A DNA stretch of 64,000 bases from Skeletonema tropicum (lineage: Eukaryota; Bacillariophyta; Thalassiosirophyceae; Thalassiosirales; Thalassiosiraceae): the NCBI GenBank assembly GCA_037178625.1, contig CM074132.1, positions 62,001-126,000 on the forward strand, written 5' to 3'. The notes under the pieces are model-generated. The model searched no databases, was not told the DNA's origin, and saw nothing but the letters and a program-made list of their open reading frames with translations. Below, in pieces: positions 31,005-41,915 of the stretch; the stretch's first letter is position 1; each line of letters opens with the position of its first letter. The position numbers and the translations under genes are program-made.

Positions 31005-31880
31005 ATGCCAAAGCAAATCAACCTCACGCTCACGGCATTGGACGAAATAGCCGTCGAAGTGGCCGACGAAGAGGCCGCTGCTGCTGCTCTCCTTCAGCAG
31101 CCCGAGGAGCAGGCTGAATTGTCGCCGCCGGATAATGAGATCATTATCGCGGAAGCACACACATTCGAACACCAACATTCAGTGGTCGTCGCGGCTGCTG
31201 CTGCTGCATCGAATCAACAAGTTGATGACGCTGTCAATGATAATGATGCAGCCAAGCAGTCCGGAGCTGATGATCCGCCAAATGAAAAAAATGAAGAGTC
31301 GACATTATCATTATTGGACACGGCTGTCAATATAAGTAATAATTCCACCACCGACACCGATGCCGCTCCCAGCAACAATAACACAACCACGGGAATATCC
31401 CCTTGGTCTACTACAACTACAGCTACAGCACCACCTAATAAAAAGAACAATAAGGCCCACTGCACGGCCTCCAACTGCACCAACCTCGCCATCAAAAAGG
31501 GACTCTGCTACCGCCACGGAGCCAAATCACTCCTCCCACCAAAACCAACCTGCAAATTCCCCACCTGTACCAACCAAGTCCAACGGGGTGGCGTGTGTTG
31601 CAAGCACGGTGCCAAAGTCAAGGAGTGTCGTATACCCGAATGTACCAAGAATGCAGTACGGGGTGGACTATGTTGTAAGCATGGACGGATGGAGGGGGTG
31701 GTTGAAGAGAAGATTTGTAAGGTGGAGAATTGTACGAATCGAGTATTGAAGAAGAAAAAGGTAGCTACCCATCAAGATGTCGACCAGGCCACGCAAATCA
31801 TGAAGCAAAAGGCAAAGGTAGACACGATTGCAACAACAGCGATGACTAAAGAGTGTCCCGTCCTTGTAGCACCACTCTAG
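31005..31880 (+). CDS. Truncated HG-repeat protein, tandem copy 1, 291 aa
   Basis: It shares the start codon and first 250 codons with the large factor at 34558. These are an acidic Ala/Gln-rich N-terminus (MPKQINLTLTALDEIAVEVA), a Ser/Thr/Asn linker, then three complete HG repeats (CTASNCTN..., CKFPTCTN..., CRIPECTK...) and the first half of a fourth (CKVENCTNRVL). After KKKK it switches to an unrelated 40-residue tail beginning VATHQDVDQATQIM. That tail is the out-of-frame translation of the leader and start of an MST-module gene (compare 30412-30450). It lacks every DNA-binding domain of the long protein except the HG repeats, so if expressed it could compete for the same partner or ligand (inference). 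Confidence 0.65.
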   Translation: MPKQINLTLTALDEIAVEVADEEAAAAALLQQPEEQAELSPPDNEIIIAEAHTFEHQHSVVVAAAAAASNQQVDDAVNDNDAAKQSGADDPPNEKNEESTLSLLDTAVNISNNSTTDTDAAPSNNNTTTGISPWSTTTTATAPPNKKNNKAHCTASNCTNLAIKKGLCYRHGAKSLLPPKPTCKFPTCTNQVQRGGVCCKHGAKVKECRIPECTKNAVRGGLCCKHGRMEGVVEEKICKVENCTNRVLKKKKVATHQDVDQATQIMKQKAKVDTIATTAMTKECPVLVAPL

Positions 31881-32570
31881 ATGTACCTTCTTCAGCCACT
31901 CTGCAGTGGTACAGTTACAGTACAGCATCATTCTCTCCTACAATAGACTATTCCTGAAGTGAATAAGAGAAGTTCTACTGATGATGATGAGCAGTCATAC
32001 TTTCACCAATAATAGTCATTAACATTTCAACATTGGACAGCCTTCCATTGATTTCTTCAGACCTCGTTTTGTTCTGGGAGGAAAATGTGAGGATTGGAAT
32101 CATGCTGAAGTTGAAGTGGATATAGACAAAAACAAAAGCTCTGCTGATGACTGATGAGCTGATATTATGCTGGCACTTGTAGCAGAGATGGTAGACATAT
32201 CAACGTTGAGACTGGGCATGCATTCAACTGATGACTTTCGGTTTCGGCTTGGAGTGTTTGAGACAAACACTCTCTGCTCCCTCTATCTCATCGGGTAGAC
32301 CAATGCCAATGCATGAGTCCACCCGATATTATATTATGTCGCCAATGCATGAGTCCACATCCACACAATGTCGTGCCAACTTCTAACGCGATGGTTGAAG
32401 TTTCGAAGAATAGATTCTAAATAAGTAAATTGATGGTATGTTCATGTGATGGTACATACGAGTTGACGTTTCTTCCTGTGTTAGTGAGGAATACTCACAT
32501 GCTTCACTTCACTTGACTTGAGGGTGCGTGCAGCGAGCGAAGCAAGCACTTGCTTTTTTCAAGTGAACAA
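31881..32570. other. 3' flank of truncated copy 1
   Basis: No gene is seen. CCAATGCATGAGTCCAC occurs twice, about 39 bp apart, near 32305 and 32343. The whole stretch is repeated at 33665-34354. Confidence 0.6.
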
Positions 32571-34354
32571 CTTCATTAAGGTACCGCATCTAGTCCTAGT
32601 GAGTAATAACCGGTATTCTCGATGCCGGTTTAGCTCTGTTTCTCGGGCCAATCAGAGAGTTCAAAGTTTAGTTCCGTGATGCGTCAAAGAAGACGAATTA
32701 AATTTTGATTGAATAAAAAATTTTAAGTATTATCACGGTCCCCACAATACACAGCAATTAATAGAAGTATTGTGTTATCATCATTATCATGCCAAAGCAA
32801 ATCAACCTCACGCTCACGGCATTGGACGAAATAGCCGTCGAAGTGGCCGACGAAGAGGCCGCTGCTGCTGCTCTCCTTCAGCAGCCCGAGGAGCAGGCTG
32901 AATTGTCGCCGCCGGATAATGAGATCATTATCGCGGAAGCACACACATTCGAACACCAACATTCAGTGGTCGTCGCGGCTGCTGCTGCTGCATCGAATCA
33001 ACAAGTTGATGACGCTGTCAATGATAATGATGCAGCCAAGCAGTCCGGAGCTGATGATCCGCCAAATGAAAAAAATGAAGAGTCGACATTATCATTATTG
33101 GACACGGCTGTCAATATAAGTAATAATTCCACCACCGACACCGATGCCGCTCCCAGCAACAATAACACAACCACGGGAATATCCCCTTGGTCTACTACAA
33201 CTACAGCTACAGCACCACCTAATAAAAAGAACAATAAGGCCCACTGCACGGCCTCCAACTGCACCAACCTCGCCATCAAAAAGGGACTCTGCTACCGCCA
33301 CGGAGCCAAATCACTCCTCCCACCAAAACCAACCTGCAAATTCCCCACCTGTACCAACCAAGTCCAACGGGGTGGCGTGTGTTGCAAGCACGGTGCCAAA
33401 GTCAAGGAGTGTCGTATACCCGAATGTACCAAGAATGCAGTACGGGGTGGACTATGTTGTAAGCATGGACGGATGGAGGGGGTGGTTGAAGAGAAGATTT
33501 GTAAGGTGGAGAATTGTACGAATCGAGTATTGAAGAAGAAAAAGGTAGCTACCCATCAAGATGTCGACCAGGCCACGCAAATCATGAAGCAAAAGGCAAA
33601 GGTAGACACGATTGCAACAACAGCGATGACTAAAGAGTGTCCCGTCCTTGTAGCACCACTCTAGATGTACCTTCTTCAGCCACTCTGCAGTGGTACAGTT
33701 ACAGTACAGCATCATTCTCTCCTACAATAGACTATTCCTGAAGTGAATAAGAGAAGTTCTACTGATGATGATGAGCAGTCATACTTTCACCAATAATAGT
33801 CATTAACATTTCAACATTGGACAGCCTTCCATTGATTTCTTCAGACCTCGTTTTGTTCTGGGAGGAAAATGTGAGGATTGGAATCATGCTGAAGTTGAAG
33901 TGGATATAGACAAAAACAAAAGCTCTGCTGATGACTGATGAGCTGATATTATGCTGGCACTTGTAGCAGAGATGGTAGACATATCAACGTTGAGACTGGG
34001 CATGCATTCAACTGATGACTTTCGGTTTCGGCTTGGAGTGTTTGAGACAAACACTCTCTGCTCCCTCTATCTCATCGGGTAGACCAATGCCAATGCATGA
34101 GTCCACCCGATATTATATTATGTCGCCAATGCATGAGTCCACATCCACACAATGTCGTGCCAACTTCTAACGCGATGGTTGAAGTTTCGAAGAATAGATT
34201 CTAAATAAGTAAATTGATGGTATGTTCATGTGATGGTACATACGAGTTGACGTTTCTTCCTGTGTTAGTGAGGAATACTCACATGCTTCACTTCACTTGA
34301 CTTGAGGGTGCGTGCAGCGAGCGAAGCAAGCACTTGCTTTTTTCAAGTGAACAA
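32571..34354 (+). repeat. Tandem gene-duplication unit 2
   Basis: Second copy of the unit at 30798-32570. It differs by small insertions (TTTT for TT near 32721, TCATTATCA before the ATG) and the altered block beside the CCAAT box. Near-identity of coding and flanking DNA points to recent duplication. Confidence 0.9.
32789..33664 (+). CDS. Truncated HG-repeat protein, tandem copy 2, 291 aa
   Basis: The protein is identical in sequence to the copy at 31005-31880, including the chimeric tail. Relative to the long gene both short copies lack two residues (Glu-Asp) in the NDNEDDAAK region, where a GAAGAT repeat has contracted. The start is preceded by an extra TCATTATC. Shared breakpoints show that the tail fusion happened once and was then duplicated. 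Confidence 0.65.
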   Translation: MPKQINLTLTALDEIAVEVADEEAAAAALLQQPEEQAELSPPDNEIIIAEAHTFEHQHSVVVAAAAAASNQQVDDAVNDNDAAKQSGADDPPNEKNEESTLSLLDTAVNISNNSTTDTDAAPSNNNTTTGISPWSTTTTATAPPNKKNNKAHCTASNCTNLAIKKGLCYRHGAKSLLPPKPTCKFPTCTNQVQRGGVCCKHGAKVKECRIPECTKNAVRGGLCCKHGRMEGVVEEKICKVENCTNRVLKKKKVATHQDVDQATQIMKQKAKVDTIATTAMTKECPVLVAPL

Positions 34355-34557
34355 CTTCATTAAGGTACCGCATCTAGTCCTAGTGAGTAATAACCGGTAT
34401 TCTCGATGCCGGTTTAGCGAGAACCAGCCAATCAGAGAGTTCAAAGTTTAGTTCCGTGATGCGTCAAAGAAGACGAATTAAATTTTGATTGAATAAAAAA
34501 TTAAGTATTATCACGGTCCCCACAATACACAGCAATTAATAGAAGTATTGTGTTATC

Positions 34558-37500
34558 ATGCCAAAGCAAATCAACCTCACGCTCACGGCATTGGACGAAA
34601 TAGCCGTCGAAGTGGCCGACGAAGAGGCCGCTGCTGCTGCTCTCCTTCAGCAGCCCGAGGAGCAGGCTGAATTGTCGCCGCCGGATAATGAGATCATTAT
34701 CGCGGAAGCACACACATTCGAACACCAACATTCAGTGGTCGTCGCGGCTGCTGCTGCTGCATCGAATCAACAAGTTGATGACGCTGTCAATGATAATGAA
34801 GATGATGCAGCCAAGCAGTCCGGAGCTGATGATCCGCCAAATGAAAAAAATGAAGAGTCGACATTATCATTATTGGACACGGCTGTCAATATAAGTAATA
34901 ATTCCACCACCGACACCGATGCCGCTCCCAGCAACAATAACACAACCACGGGAATATCCCCTTGGTCTACTACAACTACAGCTACAGCACCACCTAATAA
35001 AAAGAACAATAAGGCCCACTGCACGGCCTCCAACTGCACCAACCTCGCCATCAAAAAGGGACTCTGCTACCGCCACGGAGCCAAATCACTCCTCCCACCA
35101 AAACCAACCTGCAAATTCCCCACCTGTACCAACCAAGTCCAACGGGGTGGCGTGTGTTGCAAGCACGGTGCCAAAGTCAAGGAGTGTCGTATACCCGAAT
35201 GTACCAAGAATGCAGTACGGGGTGGACTATGTTGTAAGCATGGACGGATGGAGGGGGTGGTTGAAGAGAAGATTTGTAAGGTGGAGAATTGTACGAATCG
35301 AGTATTGAAGAAGAAGAAAAAGGGTGGTAGTAGTAGTAATAGTAGTAATAAGGAACAACAGGAGGAGAAAGAAAGTAAGGAAGAAGAAGAAGAGTTATTT
35401 TGTAAACGACATGCAGTAAAAAAGGTGGATGAGGATGGACATGTCATTTGTAGTGAACGATGGTGTCGTAATAAGGTCATGAGAGGAGAAGGAAATTTTA
35501 ATAATAATAGTGGTGGTAGCGCATCTGCTACTACTACAAACGAAGGAGGGGGAGGAGGTGAATCATCCTTGGTAGTATCCACAACATGTTGTGAAAAGGG
35601 TGATGAGGCAGTTCCACTTTGCAGGAAGCATTGTAAGAATACTCATCATTTGGATTGTGGGAGTGATTGTAAGAGTAGTGTTCATCAACATGATCATGAT
35701 CATCATCATGATCACCATGATGACAATGCTGGTGATGGTGAAAAGAAGAAGGCTTCCAACAACAACAACAACAACAACAAGCAGGGGGGGGAGGAGGATG
35801 GTAATAATCACGATCATCATCATCACCACCACAAACATCATCATCATCATGATCATCATGATAATACTAATCGCAAAAAACGTGCACCCTGTGGAACATG
35901 TAATGGATGCAACACACTCCCCTGTAAGAAATGTACGAATTGTACAACGACACCCAAGAAGAGATGCAAGGAACGGACATGTTCGAATCCAATTTGGATG
36001 GAGAGGAAGGAATATGATGATTTGATGGAGCAGAGAAAGTTGATGAAGAAGAAGAAGGGGGGGACTGCTGTGGCTGTTGTTGTTGAGGGTGGTGAGAAGG
36101 AGGAGGGTGATAATGAAGAAGAAGAAGTTGTGGTTGACGAGTTAGAGGAGAGTGGTCATCATCATGACCATGAGCATCATCATCATCACGATGAGCATGA
36201 GGGTGAGGGTGAGGGTGAGAAGGATGGAAATGGAAGTGCGGCAGCAGCAAAGGAAGTGGTGGCGGTGGTCGCACCCAAGAAGCCTTTGAATGCATACATG
36301 AGATATGTGGCAGAGATTCGTGAATCTGTCAAGGCGGAATTTTCAGAGTTGACGGGGAAACAACTTGTAAGTGCATTGCATTCTAGATTCGTTTTTTGGT
36401 TTGTCTTTTTTCATTTGAGAGATGTGTGCAATCGTGTCTCTTACGAGTATATTCGTTCTTTTTTCTTATGTGCTGTTTGTTTAGTCTGTCAAATTTGGAG
36501 AGATGTGGAAGGCATTGGACGAGGAGAAGAAGAAGAAGTACATGGATGAAGCGAAAGAAGCGATGGTCAAATTCAAGGAGCAATATGGCGACGATGCTTT
36601 GAAGCACGCGCCCAAGACCAAGAAGAAAACGAAGGCTGTTACGGACAATAAGAAGGAGGCCGTCGAGGGATATGAATTCCTAAATAAGCTGGTGTTCCTG
36701 GTGAATGATCCTTCCGTCTCTCAATTCATATCATGGTCTGTTCCCACCGCCAACGATAATGGCGGAGATGATGTCGGAGTTGGACATATTGGCGAGGTCG
36801 TTGTACTTGATCCTCAGGGCCTACAAGACAATGTCTTGGGGAAGCACTTTAAACATTCAAAATACTCTAGTTTTCAGCGGAGTATGAATTATTTCGGATT
36901 CAAGAAGAAAATGCACAAGGACAAGGGGAAACTGAATCCATGCTCGTATGTTCACGAAGGGCTGGGAAAGGAACCAAGTAGTATTTTGACCTTGAGGCGA
37001 CGTCAAAAAGGCGACAGGGAGTTTGCCGAGTCAGATAATGCGGCGACTGGTGAGAAGGCGTCAGGGGAGAAAAGGAAGGAGACATCGTCATCGGCTGAAG
37101 ATGGAACTCCAAAGAAGCGCAGTCGTCGCAAATGCAACGTATCTGATTGTACCAACCAGGCCAAGAACGGAGGAATTTGTATCAAACACGGTGCCAAGCT
37201 GCCCGAACGGAAGAATCGCAAGGTCTGTGCCAAGGAAGACTGTGATAATATTGCCCAAAAGGCAGGTGTGTGCCGAGCTCATGCGGAGAGGTGTAAGAAG
37301 GAAGGGTGTGACAATCGAGCGAAGAAGGGAGATACATGTCTGAAGCATGTGTCGTCGTCCAAGAAACGTCAGCGCTCTGAGGAAGATGCACATGATCATA
37401 GTCACAGTCATGATCACGGGGAAGAAAAATCATCAAAGGCGCGCAAGAAGAAAGCCACTGATACTCCCAAGACGAAGGTATGTAAGTCGGAGGGATGCGA

Positions 37501-37873
37501 GAAGAAGCCCGTGAGAAAAGGTGTATGCAATGATCATGGAGGGAGGCAGACTTGTAAGTCGGAAGGATGTGATAACGTCGCCAAGGAAGCAGGAGTGTGC
37601 AGGAAACATGGTGCAAAGGCTAAAACCTGTAGCGAGGAAGGATGTGCAAATGTGGTGAGGCAGGGAGGAAAGTGCGTGAGGCACGGGGCAAGGGTTACCG
37701 CATCAATGATTTGCAAAGCGGAAGATTGCACAAGTAGAGCCCAAAAGGGTGGGGTCTGTAGAAAACATGGTACGTTTCTTGATGCTTCATCAAGTTCTTG
37801 GTTGTCGTGACCTTTTTATCCTTTCCACTGACTTGTTACTTCTTCCCTCTCTGTCTGTCTCTCTCTCTCTGTC

Positions 37874-37904
<31 letters not shown>

Positions 37905-38444
37905 GCAGGTGCCCCCGCACGACTCTGCAAGGTTGATGGGTGCACTTTCCACGCACAAAATCGTGGCGTCTGCTTCAGACATGGAGCAGAGCAGAAGCGC
38001 TGCAGTTCTGAAGGCTGTACCAACTTCGCCATCAATGGAGGAGTATGCCGAAGGCACGGTGCTAAACTCAAGGAATGCTCTGCCGACGGCTGTACAAACA
38101 GGGCAGAGAATGGAGGAGTGTGTAGGAAGCATGGGGCACGAGTGAAAGTCTGTTCTGCCAATGACTGCAACAATCAAGCTCGTAAAGGAGGCGTCTGCGA
38201 AAAGCATGGAGCTACTGTCAGAAAGCGTAAAATTTGTACTATAGAAGGGTGCAAAACTCGAGCTGTGAATGGAGGCGTGTGCATCAAGCACGGGGCAAAA
38301 GTGAAGCAGTGCAAGAAGGAAAACTGCCATAACAATGCTTTGAAAGGAGGAGTGTGCTACAGGCACAGAGAAGATAAGAAAAGTGATCTGGCCGATGAAT
38401 CTTGTACTACTGCTACTTCTAATGCAACTGCAGTTCAAGCGTGA
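34558..38444 (+). CDS. Multidomain factor: HG repeats, CXXC finger, HMG box, HSF domain, 1209 aa
   Basis: Three exons, 34558-36366, 36485-37769 and 37909-38444, joined at GT-AG introns of 118 and 139 bp; both joins keep the frame and rebuild domains. Order: acidic N-terminus; three complete and one partial C-x4-C-TN-x5-G-x-C-x2-HGA repeats (about 155-250); His-rich runs (about 380-435 and 535-550); an eight-cysteine CXXC-type finger at 445-475 (CGTCNGC-x4-CKKCTNC-x8-CKERTC order); an HMG box at about 572-640 (KKPLNAYMRYV; intron 1 splits it); an HSF-type DNA-binding domain at about 668-776 (FLNKLVFLVNDP, ISWS, KHSKYSSFQRSMNYFGFKKK); then 13 HG repeats to the C-terminus. HSF and HMG domains bind DNA and CXXC fingers often bind CpG DNA, so a nuclear chromatin or transcription role is inferred. 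The HG repeats and His runs suggest zinc binding. Confidence 0.85.
37841..37905 (+). repeat. CT-rich microsatellite in intron 2
   Basis: A run of TCTCTG and CTCT units directly precedes the acceptor CTGCAG. It forms an extended polypyrimidine tract and could vary in length between alleles without altering coding sequence. Confidence 0.85.
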
Positions 38445-39244
38445 ATGTGCGTGCAGGGACTGCTGATACTTCTTTATCATGGGGTGTGCAATAGAGTCGG
38501 GCGAACGGGGTATCTCGATTGAGCATTTCAAATCATTACATTGGTATTGTTGCGGGGCGAATGAGAGACTTTGAATACTACTCTATCTTAACTTTGGCTC
38601 AATACTTTAATCTAAACTTTATCTCATCATGCAATAGTTATCAATTTGTTCTCCACAATTGTGAACATCGTTCACTCACATCTATTTATGAACCGCAAAG
38701 GGCATGAAAATGGCTGCCGTTTTGGTCAAAGCTAGCGAGTACAGTACCATACAGGTAGGAGCTGTACAAAACAGTAGCCCTTCTGCGTTCTACGCAAGAA
38801 TAATAATTATGACCGAGAGGCAACACATAGGTAAGTACAATGGCTCATGCTCTGTTCTATGATATGCACGAGGCCTTCGCTCGACGGAGTAGCAAAACGG
38901 CACAAAAGTGCCGTTCGCTTTAATTAAACCAGGAGGGGCTCTCTATCTGAGAGAGAGCTGGTCCCACTCCTAATGATTGTAGGTACCATACCAATTCCTT
39001 CATTACTGTGTATTACGTGAGGAAGAGGGTTAACCTTCTTTGACTTAAGGACGTTTCTTTGGTGAATAAGTAATTACTCTTAAGTATTACAGGGACCCTC
39101 CGCGAACTATCCACCTACTCGGCTTATACCCACCCTCCAAATCACAGCCTAGCCAAAATATATACCCACCTCCTCCGGTTTCAACTAGAGTAGTGGGCTC
39201 AAGTTGCTGCACTTGATTGTGTTCACCTCGAGGCTATATATATG
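38445..39244. other. 3' flank of the multidomain gene and intergenic DNA
   Basis: The first 190 bp match the inverted fragment at 29825-30080. A short hairpin, AAAACGGCAC-AAAA-GTGCCGTT at 38894-38916, shares its arm with the hairpin at 19361-19411. No gene is seen in the rest. Confidence 0.5.
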
Positions 39245-39385
39245 TAACAGAAATTTTAAAGTACGTCTGGTGGGCCCTCAAGAGGCGACATTATCTATGG
39301 TATTGATAACGAACATGTGCTGTATCAGCTATTATTTCCCAGATCGCACCCCAAGCCTGCTATCTTTCAAGCAAGCCAGGATTAG
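39245..39385 (-). mobile_element. Short 3'-end fragment of a LINE
   Basis: This segment aligns with 45638-45806, the 3' untranslated end of the truncated LINE at 45.6-49.6 kb. Both begin TAACAGAAATTTTAAAGTACG and end GCCAGGATTAG, with scattered differences and small gaps between. It lacks any coding sequence, as expected for a severely 5'-truncated LINE insertion. The 3' side abuts a (TA)n run. Confidence 0.7.
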
Positions 39386-40293
39386 AAGGGTGATACCCTT
39401 GTTTGATACCTCAAATCATTCTTTTGTTTGCTGGTGTACTTCCATGTACTAAGTCAGTTCTCACTCTTGCAACGGTCTTCGGTGCGGTTCCACATTGTTT
39501 TCATGTCAGACCCGCATAAAGTCCATTGTCTACTCAGTAAAACTGGGTACGTACAGTGTGTGGTTGTAAAATTCTCATCCCATTGCTCGATGTCGCTTAT
39601 GATACTGAAGCTCTAGATCTTCTCCATTGCATGGACTCTCCTAACTGGCTGATTCGGATTAAGGTAGTAGTTGTCAAAGTTGTTCCTCGTCTACGGTTCG
39701 TATCTAAGGAGGGAATGTCGTCGGACCGGTACTACTGAAGTTCTCTGATACATTCATCAACACCTGCCTCTTCTTTCTTCGGGTGCGCACCCTACTTCTC
39801 TCGGAGAAGATTACGAATACTCAATGAAGCTGTGAGAATGTTCAAGTCTGGTTCTCTCTCTCTTTCTATCTATCTCTCTTTATCTCTCTCTCTTTCGTAC
39901 CTATCGTCGTCACGATGGGCATGATCAGCTTCTAGTGGCACATTGTAATCGGCAGTGATACTCACGTTGTTCCATAGTTTTTGTGGCAAAGATGTAATAA
40001 TACAGAAGAATCTTCCACGATGATGGAGTGACAACGATACAACGGGTATAGGCACTTGCAAACTTCCGCATTGACCCATTTAATTTTTGCAAACCTCCGC
40101 ATTAACCCTGCCCATTCAATTTGATTGCGTAGAAGCGATGCTACAGTCTCGTAGCTGACCTGAGAGGCTTTCTATCTCTCTCTCTATATATATATATCTT
40201 CCCAGTCCGTCTTTCCCTATGATGTTCCCGCATGGTTCCCAGTGGGTCTTGACGAGTGTACTCGCTACACTTACTCATCTACGAATCTATTTT

Positions 40294-40357
40294 AGACTCC
40301 CACAAATTCCTATCTAAGACTCCCACAAATTCCTATCTAAGACTCCCACAAATTCCT
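40294..40357. repeat. 23-bp direct repeat, three copies
   Basis: AGACTCCCACAAATTCCTA plus TCTA spacers recurs with starts at 40294, 40317 and 40340; the repeated core is perfect. Confidence 0.95.
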
Positions 40358-40656
40358 GAATCACTTGTACCAGATTTCAGCTCTCCTCCCATGCTATCTC
40401 TTACTGCCGTTGGATACTCTTGATCTATGCTCTTGATCTACTTATGCTCCCTTTCTTTCCCCGACTTGACAATTGATATCCCTCTTTTTCATCCATCTGT
40501 CTCCCCCGCTCTGATAATTGTAGTTCACGCTACTGTAGACACACTGCTTTACTCTCGTCCTCCCTACATTGTGTTGCGCTCCGCTGGTCGAGGTAAGTTG
40601 ACTATCGTGACGTGTGATACTCGGTGTCTTCACCGGCCCCATTAAGTTGGTTCATC

Positions 40657-40698
40657 GGGGGGGGAAGAAGCAGACGTCCCTATTGACGTCTCCCCCCC
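40657..40698. repeat. G/C-rich perfect hairpin
   Basis: A run of eight G at 40657-40664, then AGACGTC (40672-40678), a six-base loop, GACGTCT (40685-40691) and seven C. Both strands could form a stable stem. The G run might alternatively be a quadruplex component. No adjoining transcript is known, so its role is open. Confidence 0.6.
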
Positions 40699-41915
40699 AA
40701 ATCCTTCTCAATGATGCAGCGCTATTTGCACTGTTGGGTCGGCTCAGTTGTATTAATGGAAGGATAATTCGATGCGTTACCATATTTTTCTAATTTGTGC
40801 CATCCTCCCGGCATGTTCCTTCATCCTACCTCCTCCCCTTATCGGAGGAGGGAACGCCGCCGGTAATTGCTCTCCCATGGTTTGGCCTGGTTCGCCGCTG
40901 CCCTTGCGCCAGCCCCCCACCATCGAAGCCGGCCGTATCCCGGTTCGTTCGCCCGATGTGGACACAGAGTTGTCGAGGTGGGGGCTTTTATAGTGAGAAG
41001 GGAGGGGTCCACCATGGTTGTTTCATCACCAACGGCGGTTGTCTTTTTCATGTAGAGCTGTACTAATTCCGCCGTAGAAACTCCAAAAAATGTAGTAGTG
41101 ACAATGATTGCCGTAACTACGCTATTGTACACAACACATAATGCAGCCGCTCCGGTGGAATGACACGGTGCCTCCTTGCTAGAAACTCGTTCTAATTGTC
41201 ACAGGATATGACTATCTTCTGGTATCCCAATACCGTTATGACAGTCATTCTTCCTGTTCACACGTGTCAAGTAGCAACCACGGTGAGAACCCGTGATTGA
41301 TCCTCTCACACAAGATGACGTCGCACGTTGGTGCTCCTTCATCACCTTTGGGAATAGCCCACTTCTTTAGCTCTTAAGCTTAGTCACCATGATATCCGTG
41401 TTCCTAGTGGTCTCTTCTGGCTCTAGTTGCACAATCAATACCGGTCCTATTTGCTTGTGACATTATTTATAAATATTTCCATCCAGTTTACTGGGTGCAA
41501 AGCAAAAGAATCTTTCATCGGTCGGGAAGGAGCGACCTTTGAGAAAAGAAAAAAAAATCAGCGCATATCCACATTGGTGGGTGTGTGAACCGTGAACTAG
41601 TACAACAAAATCGATTGGCTTCTAGAAGATCCATTTCGTCAACACATGGATGTACGATGAACGCCTGGCGTTTCGTGCTAACATGGAGATGTGACGGCGT
41701 GCGATAGAAGTGTGTTTCGACGTTGACAAAAGTGCATCGGAGGTGAGAAAAGAATTTCGATTCTCCTCATGTAGAGGAAGTGCCCATGGCGAGAAGACAT
41801 CGCGGCACATCTCACCACAATAAGGGATTTCATTCCAAAAATAAGACTACGGTCATCTAAATCCAATGGACATCGGCTGTTGAGCGATGGACTACGATTA
41901 GAATTACATGTGGGG

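Larger units (their letters stand above)
30798..32570 (+). repeat. Tandem gene-duplication unit 1
   Basis: The unit begins at CTTCATTAAGGTACCGCATC and holds a promoter, a truncated HG-repeat gene and about 690 bp of 3' flank. The next unit starts at 32571 and the long parental copy starts at 34355. Units 1 and 2 are near-identical over their full length. The third shares only the promoter and the first 250 codons. Confidence 0.9.
39386..41915. other. Long gene-poor stretch
   Basis: No convincing gene in 2.5 kb. It holds CT-rich runs at 39853-39900 and 40165-40200, the 23-bp triple repeat at 40294-40357, and a GC-rich hairpin at 40657-40698. Frames of up to 97 codons near 40770-41130 are open on both strands and look like compositional artefacts. 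Unlike the DNA to its right, this stretch is not duplicated in the window. Confidence 0.45.

Noticed and set aside
37836..38531. A 231-codon minus-strand frame opposite the last exon of the multidomain gene
   Set aside because: It mirrors the repetitive HG-repeat codons; the plus strand has the recognisable zinc motifs and splice sites.
40772..41132. Overlapping frames of 62-97 codons on both strands
   Set aside because: GC-rich composition keeps several frames open at once; no domain, start context or repeat of the peptide elsewhere.
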